A DNA stretch of 64,000 nucleotides from Methylobacterium sp. Leaf123 (GCF_001423405.1 NZ_LMNS01000003.1:121154-185153); one strand, 5' to 3'. Shown: positions 44,972 to 55,445, numbered from the stretch's first letter. The notes: generated by a model from the sequence alone, not told the origin. Made by a program: numbers and translations.

Positions 44972-46027
44972 TCACCCCTCCGCCTCGTCCTTGCCTCCGC
45001 GCTCGGCGAGGCGGGCCAGCGTCGTCATCTCCCGGAACCACGTCCGCACGGGCTTGGCCGGCGTGCCGCCCCAGCGCGAGCCCGGTGGCACGTCGCGGTT
45101 GACGTTGGAGGAGCCGGCGATCTGCGAGCCCATGCCGATGCGCAGGTGGCCGACGACGCCGACCTGCCCGCCGAGCACGACGTAATCCTCCAGCGTGGTC
45201 GAGCCGGAGATGCCGACGCCGGAGACGATCACGCAGTGGCGACCGATCACCACGTTGTGGGCGATCTGCACGAGGTTATCGATCTTGGTGCCCTCGCCGA
45301 CCACCGTGTCGCGCGAGGCACCCCGGTCGATGGTGGTGTTGGCGCCGATCTCGACATCGTCCTGAATGATGACGCGGCCGACCTGCGGCACCTTGATGTG
45401 GCCGCCCGCGCCCATGGCGAAGCCGAACCCGTCCTGGCCGATCCGGGCGCCGGGATGGACGATGACGCGGTTGCCGACCAGTGCATGGGTCAGGGTCGCG
45501 CCGGCACCGACGGAGCAATCGCGGCCGATCCGCACGTTGGGGCCGATCACGGCGTTGGGGCCGAGCACCGTGCCCGATCCGATCTCGGCACCGGGGCCGA
45601 CGACGGCGCCGGGATCGACGCGCACGCCATCCTCCAGCCGCGCCTGCGGGTGGACATGGGCGCCGGGGGACACCCCGGCGGCAGCAAACAGCGAGCCCGG
45701 CCGCATCGCCTCCTCGTAGAGGCGTGCCAGCAGCCCGGCATAGGCGCGGTAGGGATCGCGGGTGACGAGGGCGACGGTGCCGGTCGGCACGCGGGGAGCG
45801 AAGCGCGGCGAGACGAGGCAGGCCAGTGCCCGCGTCGTGGCCAGCGCGTCGCCGTAGCGCGCGTTGTCCATGTAGGCGAGTTCGCTCGGCCCCGCGGTTT
45901 CGAGGGGGGCGGCGCCGGTCACGGCTTGCGACGGGTCGGCGCCTTCGGGGAGGGGGACGCCGCAGGCCTCGGCGACGCTGCCGAGGGTCAGGCCGCCTTT
46001 CGGCGCGATGAAGACGGGATCGGACAT
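44972..46027 (-). CDS. lpxD: UDP-3-O-acylglucosamine N-acyltransferase
   Basis: LpxD (351 residues) adds the second 3-hydroxyacyl chain in lipid A synthesis. It has an N-terminal uridine-binding domain ([20 protein letters not shown]), then a left-handed beta-helix of hexapeptide repeats. Key stretches are [40 protein letters not shown] and [20 protein letters not shown] with the catalytic His. It ends with an acidic/basic helix. The ATG at 46027 matches the family start. In related genomes fabZ and lpxA follow; here unrelated genes do. Confidence 0.95.
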   Translation of the reverse strand: MSDPVFIAPKGGLTLGSVAEACGVPLPEGADPSQAVTGAAPLETAGPSELAYMDNARYGDALATTRALACLVSPRFAPRVPTGTVALVTRDPYRAYAGLLARLYEEAMRPGSLFAAAGVSPGAHVHPQARLEDGVRVDPGAVVGPGAEIGSGTVLGPNAVIGPNVRIGRDCSVGAGATLTHALVGNRVIVHPGARIGQDGFGFAMGAGGHIKVPQVGRVIIQDDVEIGANTTIDRGASRDTVVGEGTKIDNLVQIAHNVVIGRHCVIVSGVGISGSTTLEDYVVLGGQVGVVGHLRIGMGSQIAGSSNVNRDVPPGSRWGGTPAKPVRTWFREMTTLARLAERGGKDEAEG

Positions 46028-46131
46028 GAGGCTCGGAGGCGCCGGCAGGGGAGGGGTCTGAGCGCCGCTATAGCGCGCTTCGCCGGAAGGGGCATCCGTC
46101 CGCAGCGAAACGGATGGGGCGTCACAAAGCA

Positions 46132-46174
46132 AAAGAGCCGCGCCTGACCGGGATACGGTCAGGCGCGGCTCTTT
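46132..46174 (-). terminator. Very strong hairpin after bamA
   Basis: A perfect 19-bp stem (46132-46150 with 46156-46174) with a 5-base loop begins 20 bases after the bamA stop on the minus strand and is followed by TTTTG. It should terminate the bamA transcript, so lpxD needs read-through or its own promoter. Confidence 0.85.
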
Positions 46175-46193
46175 CAAGCCAAGGCTTCGAGGA

Positions 46194-48758
46194 TCAGAAG
46201 CGCGAGCCGCCGGAGAAGCGGAACGCCTGGAGCTGGTCCTTGCCGACCTTGCCCAGAGCCGTCTGCACACCTTCGTCCTTCGACAGAGCGTAGGCGTAGT
46301 CGAAGCGGATCGGGCCGAGCGGCGAGTTCCACAGGATCGAGGCACCGACCGAGGAGCGGATCGTCGCCTTGTCGCGGACGTTCACGCATTCGGGCTCGAC
46401 CGTGATCGCACCGGCACCGAAGTTCGTGTAGTTGCAGCCCGATCCCGGCGCGAAGCCGTTGATGAAGCCGTCGCGGTTCACGTCGAAGTTGCGGCGGCCG
46501 TCATAGCCGAACAGCGTACCGGCATCGGCGAAGAGCGCGCCCTTCAGGCCGAGATCCCGCGGCAGACCCCAGATCGGGAACTGAACTTCGACGGTGGCGC
46601 CGAAGTAGGTCGTGCCGCCGATGGCGTTGGAGCGGGCGTCGGCGATACCGATGTCGCGCGGGCCGAGGCCGTTCGGGGCGAAGCCGCGGACCAGCGACGG
46701 GCCGAGGAAGAACTGGTCGGTGATGCGCAGCGGCTGGTCGTCGAGGTTCGAGACGTGGCCGCCCTGGAGTCGCACGAAGCCGACCACGTCTTCCCAAAGT
46801 TCCTTGTAGTAACGGGCATCGCCCGTCACGCGGAAGAACTTGGAGTCGCCGCCGATGCCGGCGACGTCCGGCTTCAGCTCGCCGTAGAAGCCGTTCGTGG
46901 GCCGCTGAAGGTTATCCAGCGTCGAGTAGGCCAGGGTGACGCCCGCGAGCGAGGTCAGCACGTTGCCCTGCTGGCCCTTGAGGGCGATCGAGGCCTCGCC
47001 GTCGAAGGCGCAGTTCGGGTAGGCCGGGAGGCCACCGACGTCGCGGCCGCTCGACGGATCGATCGTGCCGGCCGCGTTCAGCCTCGTGTAGCCGGGGATC
47101 GCCACCGAGCAATCGTTGTAGGGCCGCTTGATGGTGTTCGGCACCCGCAACTCGGTGTTGTAGATCGAGTAGCGGAAGGTGACGCCGAATTCCTCGGTGA
47201 TCGGCAGGCCGAGGCGGAGCTGACCGCCATAGACGGTCGTCTCGTAGCGCGACCAACGGGTCAGGTCGGAATATTTGTAGAAGGCGTCGAAGCCGGCCGC
47301 GAGGCGGTAGCCGAGGAAGTACGGCTCGGTGAACGAGAAGTCGATACCGCGGGCGAACTGGCCGCCCTGCACCGCGAGGCGCACATACTGGCCACGGCCG
47401 AGGAAGTTCGACTCGGAGACCGAGACTTCGCCGATGATGCCGTCCTGGGTGGAGTAGCCGCCGGCCACCGAGAACGAACCCGTGGGCTGATCCTCAACGT
47501 CGATGTTCACCACCACCCGGTCCGGGGCCGTGCCCGGCTCGTTGGAGAAGCGCACCTTCTTGAAGAAGCCCAGGCCGTTCAGCCGGCGCTCGGCACGGTC
47601 CACCAGAACGCGGTTGTAGGCATCGCCCTCGGTCAGATCGAGTTCGCGGCGGATGACGTAGTCGCGGGTACGGGTGTTGCCGCGGATGTTGATGCGCTCG
47701 ACGTAGACGCGCGGTCCGTCCTCGACGACGAAGCCGAGGGCGACCTGATGGGTCGCGCGGTCGCGCTGGCCGGTGGGGCGCACCTGGGCGAAGGGGTAGC
47801 CCTGGCGGTTGACCTCGTTGGTCACGCCAACCAGCGTCTTCTCGACGTCTTCGGCGTTGTAGACGTCGCCGACCTGGGCGCGGATCTGACCGTCGAGCGC
47901 CTCGCGGTCGATGCCGGCGATGCGCGGGTCCACGGCCACGGCGCCGACGGTGTATTGCTCACCTTCCTCGACGGTGACGTTGATGACCCAGCCGGCGTCC
48001 TCGCCGGTCTCGACGTAGCGGGCATCGGCGTTGACGACGCGGAAGTCGGCGTAGCCGTTCTTGAGGTAGTAGCGGCGGACGATGTCGAGGTCGGCGGAGA
48101 TGCGATCGGGATCGTAGACGTCGGAGGTCTTGATGAACGAGAGGAAGTTCATCTCCGAGGAGGACATCAGACCCTTGAGGGTCGATTCCGAATAGGCCTG
48201 GTTGCCGATGAAATGGATCTCGCGGATGCCGGTCTTGTCGCCCTCGTCGATGGCGTAGATGACGTCGGAGCGTCCGCTGGGCAGGTCGACGAGGCGGTAG
48301 CTGACCTTGGCGGTGCCGCGGCCCGAGCGCTTGTAGACGTCGCGGATGCGCTCCACGTCGGCGGCGATCACCGCCGGGCTCAGAGCGCCGCGGTCCTTGG
48401 TCTCGACGATGCTCTCGAGCGTCGCCTTCTCGACCTTCTTGTTGCCCTCGAAGAAGACACGGCCGACGACGCTGTTCTCACGCACGCGCACCACGGTGGT
48501 GCCGCCGCGTCCAGAGACCTGCACGTCGGAGAAAAGGCCGGTGGCGAGAAGGTTGCGCCGCGCCTCCTCGGGAGACCCGGTGGCGGTGCCGGTGACGTAG
48601 GAGCGAATCGTGTCGGAGTCGACCCGGCGGTTGCCTTCGACGACGACTTGCTGCGCCTGCGCGGCCGCGCCGCCGAGGATCACGGTGGCGGCGGTGGCGA
48701 CCAGAACGATGGCACGCTCCGCCGACTTTCGCCGGCGCTTTCCCGTCATCGACATCAT
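46194..48758 (-). CDS. bamA: Outer membrane protein assembly factor BamA
   Basis: BamA (854 residues) is the Omp85 pore that inserts beta-barrel proteins. It has a Sec signal ([20 protein letters not shown]). Five POTRA domains follow (about residues 38-430; the first starts [20 protein letters not shown]). The C-terminal barrel contains the conserved loop [20 protein letters not shown] (VRGF/Y motif) and ends in Arg-Phe. The ATG at 48758 is chosen among three close ATGs (48758, 48755, 48749). rseP lies upstream after a terminator. Confidence 0.96.
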   Translation of the reverse strand: MMSMTGKRRRKSAERAIVLVATAATVILGGAAAQAQQVVVEGNRRVDSDTIRSYVTGTATGSPEEARRNLLATGLFSDVQVSGRGGTTVVRVRENSVVGRVFFEGNKKVEKATLESIVETKDRGALSPAVIAADVERIRDVYKRSGRGTAKVSYRLVDLPSGRSDVIYAIDEGDKTGIREIHFIGNQAYSESTLKGLMSSSEMNFLSFIKTSDVYDPDRISADLDIVRRYYLKNGYADFRVVNADARYVETGEDAGWVINVTVEEGEQYTVGAVAVDPRIAGIDREALDGQIRAQVGDVYNAEDVEKTLVGVTNEVNRQGYPFAQVRPTGQRDRATHQVALGFVVEDGPRVYVERINIRGNTRTRDYVIRRELDLTEGDAYNRVLVDRAERRLNGLGFFKKVRFSNEPGTAPDRVVVNIDVEDQPTGSFSVAGGYSTQDGIIGEVSVSESNFLGRGQYVRLAVQGGQFARGIDFSFTEPYFLGYRLAAGFDAFYKYSDLTRWSRYETTVYGGQLRLGLPITEEFGVTFRYSIYNTELRVPNTIKRPYNDCSVAIPGYTRLNAAGTIDPSSGRDVGGLPAYPNCAFDGEASIALKGQQGNVLTSLAGVTLAYSTLDNLQRPTNGFYGELKPDVAGIGGDSKFFRVTGDARYYKELWEDVVGFVRLQGGHVSNLDDQPLRITDQFFLGPSLVRGFAPNGLGPRDIGIADARSNAIGGTTYFGATVEVQFPIWGLPRDLGLKGALFADAGTLFGYDGRRNFDVNRDGFINGFAPGSGCNYTNFGAGAITVEPECVNVRDKATIRSSVGASILWNSPLGPIRFDYAYALSKDEGVQTALGKVGKDQLQAFRFSGGSRF

Positions 48759-49131
48759 GTAATCGCCCGTCTCTTTTTGTCTCAGCACGGGTTCGCACCC
48801 GCAGGCAGCCGCCCTTAAGGCTCACCGCCCTCTGGTCCCGGCCACGCTTGTATCGGGATTCCCCCACGAAGCAAACGCGGCGGCCGTCCGACATACCGGG
48901 ATTTTGAGGGGTCGTGGCCTTCGCGCCACTTAACGACGAAGCACCTTTTCACGCGATCTCAGATTAGCGTGAATAGGGCGTAAATATGATCGAGAGCACG
49001 ACTTTCCGGTTCGCGTTCTGATCGCAGTAAGGCGGCGTTCACCGCAAAAGCGAACGGCCCGGCGGGGTCGCCGGGCCGTCGATACAGGGTCGGGAAGGGG
49101 CAGGGAAGAGGGCGTGGGAAGAGGGTCCGGA
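48759..49131. promoter_or_regulatory. bamA promoter region
   Basis: These 373 bases between rseP and bamA (both minus strand) hold no gene. The part at 48940-49025 is AT-richer and is the likely bamA promoter. The left end carries the rseP terminator at 49054-49079. No RNA gene was identified. Confidence 0.45.
49054..49079 (-). terminator. Hairpin after rseP
   Basis: A perfect 11-bp stem (49054-49064 with 49069-49079) with a 4-base loop lies about 50 bases past the rseP stop on the minus strand, followed by CGCTTTTGC. It is a likely intrinsic terminator. Confidence 0.75.
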
Positions 49132-50292
49132 TCAGGTGCCGCGCTGGCTCAGCGAGGCGCCGAGATTCAGGATGTCGTTCCAGGCCGCGAACAGCATCAG
49201 CATCAGCACGAAGGCCAGCCCGATGCGGAAGCCGATCTCCTGCGCGCGCTCGCTCAGGGGGCGGCCGCGCACCGCCTCGAAGGCGTAGAACAGCAGGTGG
49301 CCGCCATCGAGGAGCGGGATCGGGAACAGGTTGAGCAGGCCGATCGAGACCGACAGGAGCGCGACGAGTCCGATCAAACCGCCGACGCCGCCGACGCGCG
49401 CCACCTCGCCCGAGACGCGGGCGATGCCGATCGGGCCGGAGAGCTGGTCGGCGGATTCGCGGCCGGTGACGAGCTTGCCGATGTAGTCGAAGGTGCGCTC
49501 CACCACGAAGGCCGTCTCGTGGACGCCGAGCTTCAGCGACTCGAACGGGCTGTAATGGACCAGCTTGGCCGCACCGGCATTCGGCCCGTTGATGCCGAGC
49601 CGGCCGAAGCGGTGGCGACCGAAGGGCGTGCGCTCCTCGATCATGTCCGGCACGGCGGTCAGGGTCTGGACTTGGCCGGAGCGGTCCACGGTCACCGCCA
49701 GCGAGGAGCCGGCGGCGGCCGAGACGACGCGCTGCATATCGTTGAAGGTGTTGACCGTCTGGCCGTCGATGCTGCGGATCACGTCGCCGGGCTGGAAGCC
49801 GGCCCGCGCGGCGGCGCTGTTCGGCTGCACCGCCTCGACGCGGGCCGGCGTCTCGTAGCGGCCGCTGACATAGATCGCGCCTGCGAAGACGGCGATCGCC
49901 AGGATGAAGTTGGCGATGGGGCCGGCGGCGACGATGGCCGCGCGCTTGGCGACCGGCTGGGTCGGGAAGCTCACCGCCCGCTCATGCGGGCTCATGCGCG
50001 CGACCGCCTCCGGGTCGGGCACGCTGGCGCCGTTGGCGTCGCCGACGAACTTCACGTAGCCGCCGAGCGGGATCGCCGAGAGCTTCCAGCGGGTGCCCCG
50101 CCGATCGTTGAAGCCGACGATCTCCGGGCCGAAGCCGATGGAGAAGGCGGTGACGCCAACCCCGCACCAGCGCCCGACCAGGAAATGGCCCATTTCGTGC
50201 ACGAACACGACGATCGTCAGCACGATCAGGAACGGGATCACCGCGCCGAAAAAGCCGGCCGCGTTGCCGCCCATGCCGCTCAAGAATTCCAT
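49132..50292 (-). CDS. rseP: RIP metalloprotease RseP (site-2 protease)
   Basis: The 386-residue inner-membrane zinc protease cuts anti-sigma factors and remnant signal peptides. The zinc site is VFVHEMGHFLVGRWCGVGV with HExxH at residues 32-36, and the second ligand box is LLNLFPIPLLDGGHLLFYAF. One PDZ domain lies between (VQPNSAAARAGFQPGDVIRS). Four membrane segments are visible. It lies between dxr and bamA as in most proteobacteria. The ATG at 50292 fits. Confidence 0.95.
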   Translation of the reverse strand: MEFLSGMGGNAAGFFGAVIPFLIVLTIVVFVHEMGHFLVGRWCGVGVTAFSIGFGPEIVGFNDRRGTRWKLSAIPLGGYVKFVGDANGASVPDPEAVARMSPHERAVSFPTQPVAKRAAIVAAGPIANFILAIAVFAGAIYVSGRYETPARVEAVQPNSAAARAGFQPGDVIRSIDGQTVNTFNDMQRVVSAAAGSSLAVTVDRSGQVQTLTAVPDMIEERTPFGRHRFGRLGINGPNAGAAKLVHYSPFESLKLGVHETAFVVERTFDYIGKLVTGRESADQLSGPIGIARVSGEVARVGGVGGLIGLVALLSVSIGLLNLFPIPLLDGGHLLFYAFEAVRGRPLSERAQEIGFRIGLAFVLMLMLFAAWNDILNLGASLSQRGT

Positions 50293-50508
50293 GGCCGTTA
50301 TCCTTCAGGCCGCGACCCACGTGTGGGATCCGTACGCGTCGTGCGCGAATCCCAGTCTCAACCGTCCGCCCTGACAGGGCGAGCCCATGGCCGGCAAGTC
50401 GCGGATCGTCGCATGCCTCACGTTCGAGCGCGAGATCTAATCGCGCGCACAACACCTTGGGACGGGCTCTCCATCCCCGACAACACTTCGTAAAGGTTAA
50501 TTCCCGCC

Positions 50509-51687
50509 TCAGCCTGCGGCGCGGGCGGCGGGCACCGCCTCGAGGCTCCAGGCGCGCACCCGCGCGTCGATGGCCAGCGCCTCTTCCACGTCTTCCGGCG
50601 CATGGCGGAACTCGGCGGCGAAGTGTTCGACCGCCCGCTCCACCAGTTCGGCGATGCCGTAGAACGGGATCGCGCCGCGGATGAAGGCGGCGACCGCGAT
50701 CTCGTTGGCCGCGTTCATCACGGTGGGCGCCGCGCCGCCCTCAGCGAGCGCCGCGCGGGCGACGCGCAGGCAGGGGAAGCGCGCCTCGTCGGCTGGCTCG
50801 AAGGTGAGGCTGCCGGTGACGGCCAGATCGAGCGGCCGGCCGCGGGCGATCTCCAGGCGGTCGCCGAGACCGAGGCAATGGGCGATCGGTACGCGCATGT
50901 CGGGCATGGCGAGGCCTGCCGTCACCGCGCCGTCGCGCCACGCGATCAGCCCGTGCACGATCGATTGCGGGTGGACGATGACGTCGAGCCGTTCGGCCTC
51001 GATGGCGAAGAGGTGGTGGGCCTCGATCAGCTCCAGCCCCTTGTTCATCAGGGAGGCGGAATCGATGTTGATCTTCATGCCCATCGACCAGGTCGGGTGG
51101 GCGGCAGCCTCGGTCGGGGTCGCGGCGGCGATGCGCTCGCGGGTCCAGGTGCGGAACGGGCCGCCCGAGGCGGTCAGCGTCATCTTGGCGATGTCGGAGA
51201 CACGGCCGTCGCCGATGGCCTGGGCGAGCGCGTTGTGCTCGGAATCCACCGGCAGGATGCGGGCGCCGTAGCGCTGGGCGTCGCGCATGAAGGCGTCGCC
51301 CGCGCAGACGAGGCTCTCCTTGTTGGCGAGCGCGATGGTGCGCCCGAGCCGGAGGGCAGCATGGGTCGGTTTCAGGCCCGCCGCGCCGCTGACCGCGGCG
51401 ACGACGATGTCGGCCTCGCGGGCGACCGCCTCCAGCACCGCGTTCTCGCCGGCCCCGTTCGGGATGCCGGAGCCCGCAAGCGCCTCGGCCAGAGCCGGGC
51501 CGGCGCTCTCGTCGGCGAGGGCCGCGAAATCCGGCCGCATCTCCAGGGCGAGCTTGGCCAGCGACGCGGCGTCCTTGCCGCCGACGAGGGCGCCGACGCG
51601 GAAGCGGCCCGCATGCTGGGACAGGAGATCCGTGGTCGAGCGGCCGATCGAGCCGGTGGCGCCGAGGACGGTGACGGTGAGGCTCAC
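50509..51687 (-). CDS. dxr: 1-deoxy-D-xylulose 5-phosphate reductoisomerase
   Basis: DXR (392 residues) makes MEP from DXP with NADPH, the committed step of the MEP isoprenoid pathway. Marks are VTVLGATGSIGRSTTDLLSQ, NKESLVCAGDAFMRDAQRYG, LPVDSEHNALAQAIGDGRVS with metal-binding Asp and Glu, TASGGPFRTW, and HPTWSMGMKINIDSASLMNK. The GTG at 51687 (opening MSLTVTVLGATG) is preferred over an ATG at 51735 that would lie inside cdsA. The gap to cdsA is only 14 bases. A 216-base gap separates it from rseP. Confidence 0.95.
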   Translation of the reverse strand: MSLTVTVLGATGSIGRSTTDLLSQHAGRFRVGALVGGKDAASLAKLALEMRPDFAALADESAGPALAEALAGSGIPNGAGENAVLEAVAREADIVVAAVSGAAGLKPTHAALRLGRTIALANKESLVCAGDAFMRDAQRYGARILPVDSEHNALAQAIGDGRVSDIAKMTLTASGGPFRTWTRERIAAATPTEAAAHPTWSMGMKINIDSASLMNKGLELIEAHHLFAIEAERLDVIVHPQSIVHGLIAWRDGAVTAGLAMPDMRVPIAHCLGLGDRLEIARGRPLDLAVTGSLTFEPADEARFPCLRVARAALAEGGAAPTVMNAANEIAVAAFIRGAIPFYGIAELVERAVEHFAAEFRHAPEDVEEALAIDARVRAWSLEAVPAARAAG

Positions 51688-51701
51688 GGGATCAGTTCCG
51701 T

Positions 51702-52562
51702 TCAGGCAGTCAGGAGCCGCAGGGCGGCAAGGCACAGGCCGGCGAGCCCGGCCACGGCGAAGAAGCCGTCGAGCCGGTCCATGACGCCGCCATGGCCGGG
51801 GATCGAGCGGCCGGAATCCTTGACGCCGTAGCGCCGCTTCAGGGCGGACTCAACGAGATCGCCCCCCTGCGACAGGATCGAGGCGAGGCCGCTCAGCGCG
51901 GCAACGAGAGGGAGCGAGGCGGCGGGCAGCGCGTCCCAACCGTGGTTGCGGGCGATGAGCACGGTGACGGTTCCGCCGGCGATCCCCGCAGCGAGGCCGC
52001 CGAGGGCGCCGGACCACGTCTTCTTCGGGCTCACCCGCGGCATCAGCTTCGGCCCGCCGATGAGGCGGCCGGTGAAGTAGGCGACGCTGTCGGTGGACCA
52101 GACCACCGCGAACATCCAGGCCGGCCCAACGATGCCGATTGCGGGGTCGATCCGCAGCAGCGTCGGAACCAGGGCGACCACCGCACCGCCGAGCAAGCCC
52201 CAGATCGGCTTGCGCCGGCCGGGGCCGTGCCCGAGGGCGAAGAGACCGAGACTGCCGGCCAGCAGGAGGAGAACCGGAACCCAGACGGGTGCGCCGAGCA
52301 GCACCGTGGCGAGCACGCCGAACAGCGTCACCCCGGTCAGCCCGAGCAGCGGCAGCAGCGGCTCGGAGCGCGTCATGGCGAGCCATTCGGCGGCGCCGAC
52401 GATGCCCGCAATCAGCCAGACGCCGGCAAAGGCCCAGCCGCCGACGAGGAGCGTGCCGAGCACGACCGCGCCGAGCACGAGCGCCGAGGCGACGCGCAGG
52501 CCGAATTCGCGGTTGGCGAAGGGCGCGCGCCGGGCCGGGGAAACCGCTTCGTCGCCCGCCAT
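51702..52562 (-). CDS. cdsA: Phosphatidate cytidylyltransferase
   Basis: CdsA (286 residues) makes CDP-diacylglycerol from phosphatidic acid and CTP in the inner membrane. It is very hydrophobic (VASALVLGAVVLGTLLVGGW and others) and ends with the family signature KRRYGVKDSGRSIPGHGGVM followed by DRLDG. The ATG at 52562 overlaps the uppS stop (TGATG), giving coupled translation. The frame is open further upstream, but that part overlaps uppS. Confidence 0.95.
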   Translation of the reverse strand: MAGDEAVSPARRAPFANREFGLRVASALVLGAVVLGTLLVGGWAFAGVWLIAGIVGAAEWLAMTRSEPLLPLLGLTGVTLFGVLATVLLGAPVWVPVLLLLAGSLGLFALGHGPGRRKPIWGLLGGAVVALVPTLLRIDPAIGIVGPAWMFAVVWSTDSVAYFTGRLIGGPKLMPRVSPKKTWSGALGGLAAGIAGGTVTVLIARNHGWDALPAASLPLVAALSGLASILSQGGDLVESALKRRYGVKDSGRSIPGHGGVMDRLDGFFAVAGLAGLCLAALRLLTA

Positions 52563-53341
52563 CAGCCGGCTCCGGCGCTGAGGCCGCCGAAGCGGCGGTC
52601 GCGGCGGTGATACTCGTTGACGGCGGCGAGGAACGCGGTGTGGTCGAAATCCGGCCAGAAACCCGGTTCGATCACGTATTCGGCGTAAGCCGTCTGCCAT
52701 GTCAGGAAGTTCGAGAGGCGCTGCTCGCCCGAGGTGCGGATCACGAGATCCGGATCGGGAATGCCGGCGGTGTCGAGCGCCTCGGTGATGGTCGGCAGCT
52801 CGATCTCGTCGACCCGCAGCCGCCCCTCGGCGACGGAGGCCGCGATGCGCCGTACGGCGCGCAGGATTTCCTGGCGCCCGCCGTAATTGAAGGCGACGAC
52901 CAGGGTCAGGCCGGTATTGGCGCGGGTGCGCGCCTCCGCCTCGTCGAGCAGGCCCGCGATGTCCGCCGAGAGGTCGGCACGGTCGCCGATGATCCGGATG
53001 CGGACGTTATTGGCATGCAGGTCGGCGAGATCACTGCGGACGAACAGCTTGAGCAGACCCATCAGCTCGGAGATCTCCGAGGGGGGGCGGCGCCAGTTCT
53101 CGGAGGAGAAGCTGTAGATCGTGAGATAGCCGATGCCGAGGGTGATGGCGGAGCGCACCGCTCGGCGGACCGCCTCGACGCCGCGTCGATGACCTTCGAA
53201 ACGGGGCAGGCCCCGACTTGCCGCCCAGCGGCCGTTGCCGTCCATGATAATGGCGACGTGGCGCGGCGCCGGCTGTCCCGCGCCTCCGGGGGCGGTCCCC
53301 GCCGCCTCCCCGATCTGCCGCGCGCCTTCCGAGCGAACCAA
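52562..53341 (-). CDS. uppS: Isoprenyl transferase (undecaprenyl pyrophosphate synthase)
   Basis: UppS (259 residues) builds C55 undecaprenyl diphosphate for cell wall synthesis. The diphosphate-binding start is [20 protein letters not shown], and further marks are [60 protein letters not shown] and [15 protein letters not shown]. The start is a TTG at 53341 behind a strong GAGGGGGAGG site. The stop overlaps the cdsA start. Confidence 0.95.
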   Translation of the reverse strand: MVRSEGARQIGEAAGTAPGGAGQPAPRHVAIIMDGNGRWAASRGLPRFEGHRRGVEAVRRAVRSAITLGIGYLTIYSFSSENWRRPPSEISELMGLLKLFVRSDLADLHANNVRIRIIGDRADLSADIAGLLDEAEARTRANTGLTLVVAFNYGGRQEILRAVRRIAASVAEGRLRVDEIELPTITEALDTAGIPDPDLVIRTSGEQRLSNFLTWQTAYAEYVIEPGFWPDFDHTAFLAAVNEYHRRDRRFGGLSAGAG

Positions 53342-53411
53342 CGCAGCCTCCCCCTCTCGTCGCCGCGGTTCGGCGCGGCCCCACCCGTCTCTGTCCCGTG
53401 CAGGCCGGGTG

Positions 53412-53975
53412 TCAGACCTGCATGATTTCCTTTTCCTTGCTCGCCAGCACGCCGTCGATCTCGTTGATCGCGTCGTCGGTGGCCTTCTGCACCTCGGCAG
53501 CCTGACGCTTCTCGTCGTCCTGGCTGATGGCGCCGTCCTTCTCCAGCTTCTTGAGGATGTCGAGCCCGTCGCGGCGCACGTGGCGCACGGCGACGCGGGC
53601 CTCCTCCGTGTACTTATGCGCGACCTTGACCATCTCCTTACGACGCTGCTCGTTCATCTCGGGGATGCGCAGGCGGATGGTCTGACCCTCCGTCATCGGG
53701 TTGAGGCCGAGATCGGATTCGCGGATCGCCTTCTCGACATTGGTGACCATCGAGCGGTCCCAGACGGAGATCGAGAGAAGCCGCGGCTCCGGCACGCTGA
53801 CGGTCGCAACCTGGGCCATCGGCATCGAGGAGCCGTAGGCCTCGACCTGGATCGGATCGAGCAGGCTCGGCGTCGCGCGGCCCGTGCGCAGCGATCCCAG
53901 ATCCTTGCTCAGAGAACTGACGGCACCCTGCATGCGGCGCTTGATGTCGCCCAGGTCGAATTCCGGTGTGGCCAT
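53412..53975 (-). CDS. frr: Ribosome recycling factor
   Basis: RRF (187 residues) works with EF-G to split ribosomes after termination. It begins [20 protein letters not shown], then [20 protein letters not shown]. The three-helix bundle end is [20 protein letters not shown]. uppS follows after 70 bases, the usual order, but pyrH, its usual upstream neighbour, is on the other strand at 39.5-40.2 kb. Confidence 0.97.
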   Translation of the reverse strand: MATPEFDLGDIKRRMQGAVSSLSKDLGSLRTGRATPSLLDPIQVEAYGSSMPMAQVATVSVPEPRLLSISVWDRSMVTNVEKAIRESDLGLNPMTEGQTIRLRIPEMNEQRRKEMVKVAHKYTEEARVAVRHVRRDGLDILKKLEKDGAISQDDEKRQAAEVQKATDDAINEIDGVLASKEKEIMQV

Positions 53976-54305
53976 AGGTTCAAAGTCCCGATGCGTTCGG
54001 GTGGCAGATCGGCGCGCGGACGCGCCCGGCGCGCGGTGCCGCTACATGAACGAAAAACCGGGTGGCCGCAAATGCGGTTGGGCACAAGCCAGCTCCATGC
54101 GCTGCGGTCGTGGAACGGCGCCGCTCTATCCTTTCACGGTGTAGGCCCAGCCCGATATGCCTTGCCGGAGAGCAGCCTGCCTATGCATGTTGCAAATCCG
54201 GTGACGATCCGTCAGCTTGTATGTGGCATACCAGTCCATCCGGTGGGCAGATGGGGCATCTGCTTGCGGAACCGGCATCGATCGAGAGACGAGGAACGCG
54301 CGAGG
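53976..54305. other. Divergent spacer between frr and the HPP-CBS gene
   Basis: These 330 bases separate divergent genes and mark the right edge of the segment that splits the pyrH-frr pair. Positions 54170-54235 are AT-richer. No supportable gene, mobile element or repeat matching the 40.23-40.37 kb gap was found. Confidence 0.4.
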
Positions 54306-55445
54306 ATGTCCAACCCCGGTGGTCCGGATCAACGCGCTGCGCGATCGCATGGATTCCGCTTGTTCCGGCCGATCCTGGCCGGCGCGACCCTGCGTGAGCG
54401 CCTGATCGCCTGCCTGGGGGCTCTGGCGGCCATCACCCTCACCGGCTTGGTCTGCGGCTGGTTCTTCGGGGAAGGCCCGCACATCCCCCTGATCGTCGCG
54501 CCGATGGGCGCGTCGGCGGTGCTGATCTTCGCCGTGCCCGCCAGTCCGCTCGCCCAGCCCTGGTCGGTCATCGGCGGCAACACCATCTCCGCGTTCATGG
54601 GGGTGCTCGCCGCGCACCTCATTCCCGATCCCGTCATTGCGATCGGCGTCGGCGTCTCCCTGGCGATCGCCGCGATGTCGGTGACCCGGTGCCTTCACCC
54701 GCCCGGCGGCGCCGCCGCCTTGACCGCGCTCATCGGCGGCCCGGCCGTCACCTCGGCGGGGTTCCTGTTCCCGTTGTTCCCGGTCGGCCTGAACTCGGTC
54801 ATTCTGGTTGCGCTCGGCATCGGCTTTCACAAGCTCTCGCGCCGCAACTACCCGCACGTTCCGGTCGCGACGCCGGTGAACACCCATGGGACGGGGGATT
54901 TGCCCGCCCCGCTCCGGGTCGGCTTCCGGTCTGAGGATGTCGATGCGGCCCTGGTCGCGCTGGACGAGACGCTCGACATCGACCGCGCCGATCTAGATCG
55001 GCTTCTCCGGCAGGTCGAACTCCACGCCCTCGTGCGTGCGCGGGGAGATCTGACCTGCGGTGAGGTGATGTCCCGCGACGTCGTCACCATCGGGCTCGAT
55101 GGCAGTGCCGAGCGGGCACGGGAGCTTCTGATCGCTCACAATATCCGGACGCTTCCCGTCATCGACGGGGCAGGCCGGCTCGCCGGCACGATCGGCCTGC
55201 GCGAGCTGACGCTGCACGGCGAGGTGGGACTGGCGCAGGTGATGTCCAAGGCCAGAACCGCCGGGCCGGACGACCCGGTGATCGCGTTGGTGAACGACCT
55301 GACGGACGGCCACACCCATGCGGTCGTCGTCACCGCCGACGACCGGCGCGTGCGGGGGATCATCACCCAGACCGATCTGCTCGCGACCCTGACGCGCCTG
55401 CTCTCCGCCAAGGCCTTCGCGCTGCCCGATCCGGTCGCCTCGTAG
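54306..55445 (+). CDS. HPP-family membrane protein with tandem CBS domains
   Basis: The 379-residue protein has an N-terminal HPP domain with about four to five membrane helices. The name-giving motif is in TRCLHPPGGAAALTALIGGP, with PMGASAVLIFAVPASPLAQP before it. A cytosolic pair of CBS motifs follows (LTCGEVMSRDVVTIGLDGSA, and HTHAVVVTADDRRVRGIITQ), likely binding adenine nucleotides. HPP proteins have been linked to nitrite transport in plastids; the bacterial role is unknown. The ATG at 54306 follows GCGAGG. Confidence 0.88.
   Translation: MSNPGGPDQRAARSHGFRLFRPILAGATLRERLIACLGALAAITLTGLVCGWFFGEGPHIPLIVAPMGASAVLIFAVPASPLAQPWSVIGGNTISAFMGVLAAHLIPDPVIAIGVGVSLAIAAMSVTRCLHPPGGAAALTALIGGPAVTSAGFLFPLFPVGLNSVILVALGIGFHKLSRRNYPHVPVATPVNTHGTGDLPAPLRVGFRSEDVDAALVALDETLDIDRADLDRLLRQVELHALVRARGDLTCGEVMSRDVVTIGLDGSAERARELLIAHNIRTLPVIDGAGRLAGTIGLRELTLHGEVGLAQVMSKARTAGPDDPVIALVNDLTDGHTHAVVVTADDRRVRGIITQTDLLATLTRLLSAKAFALPDPVAS

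Noticed and set aside
46755..48818. 687-codon open frame antisense to bamA
   Set aside because: Val/Asp/Gly/Ala-rich shadow of the bamA coding strand with no ribosome-binding site.
54215..54232. GTATG-TGG-CATAC inverted repeat before the HPP-CBS gene
   Set aside because: Only 5-bp arms; too short to call an operator without comparative support.
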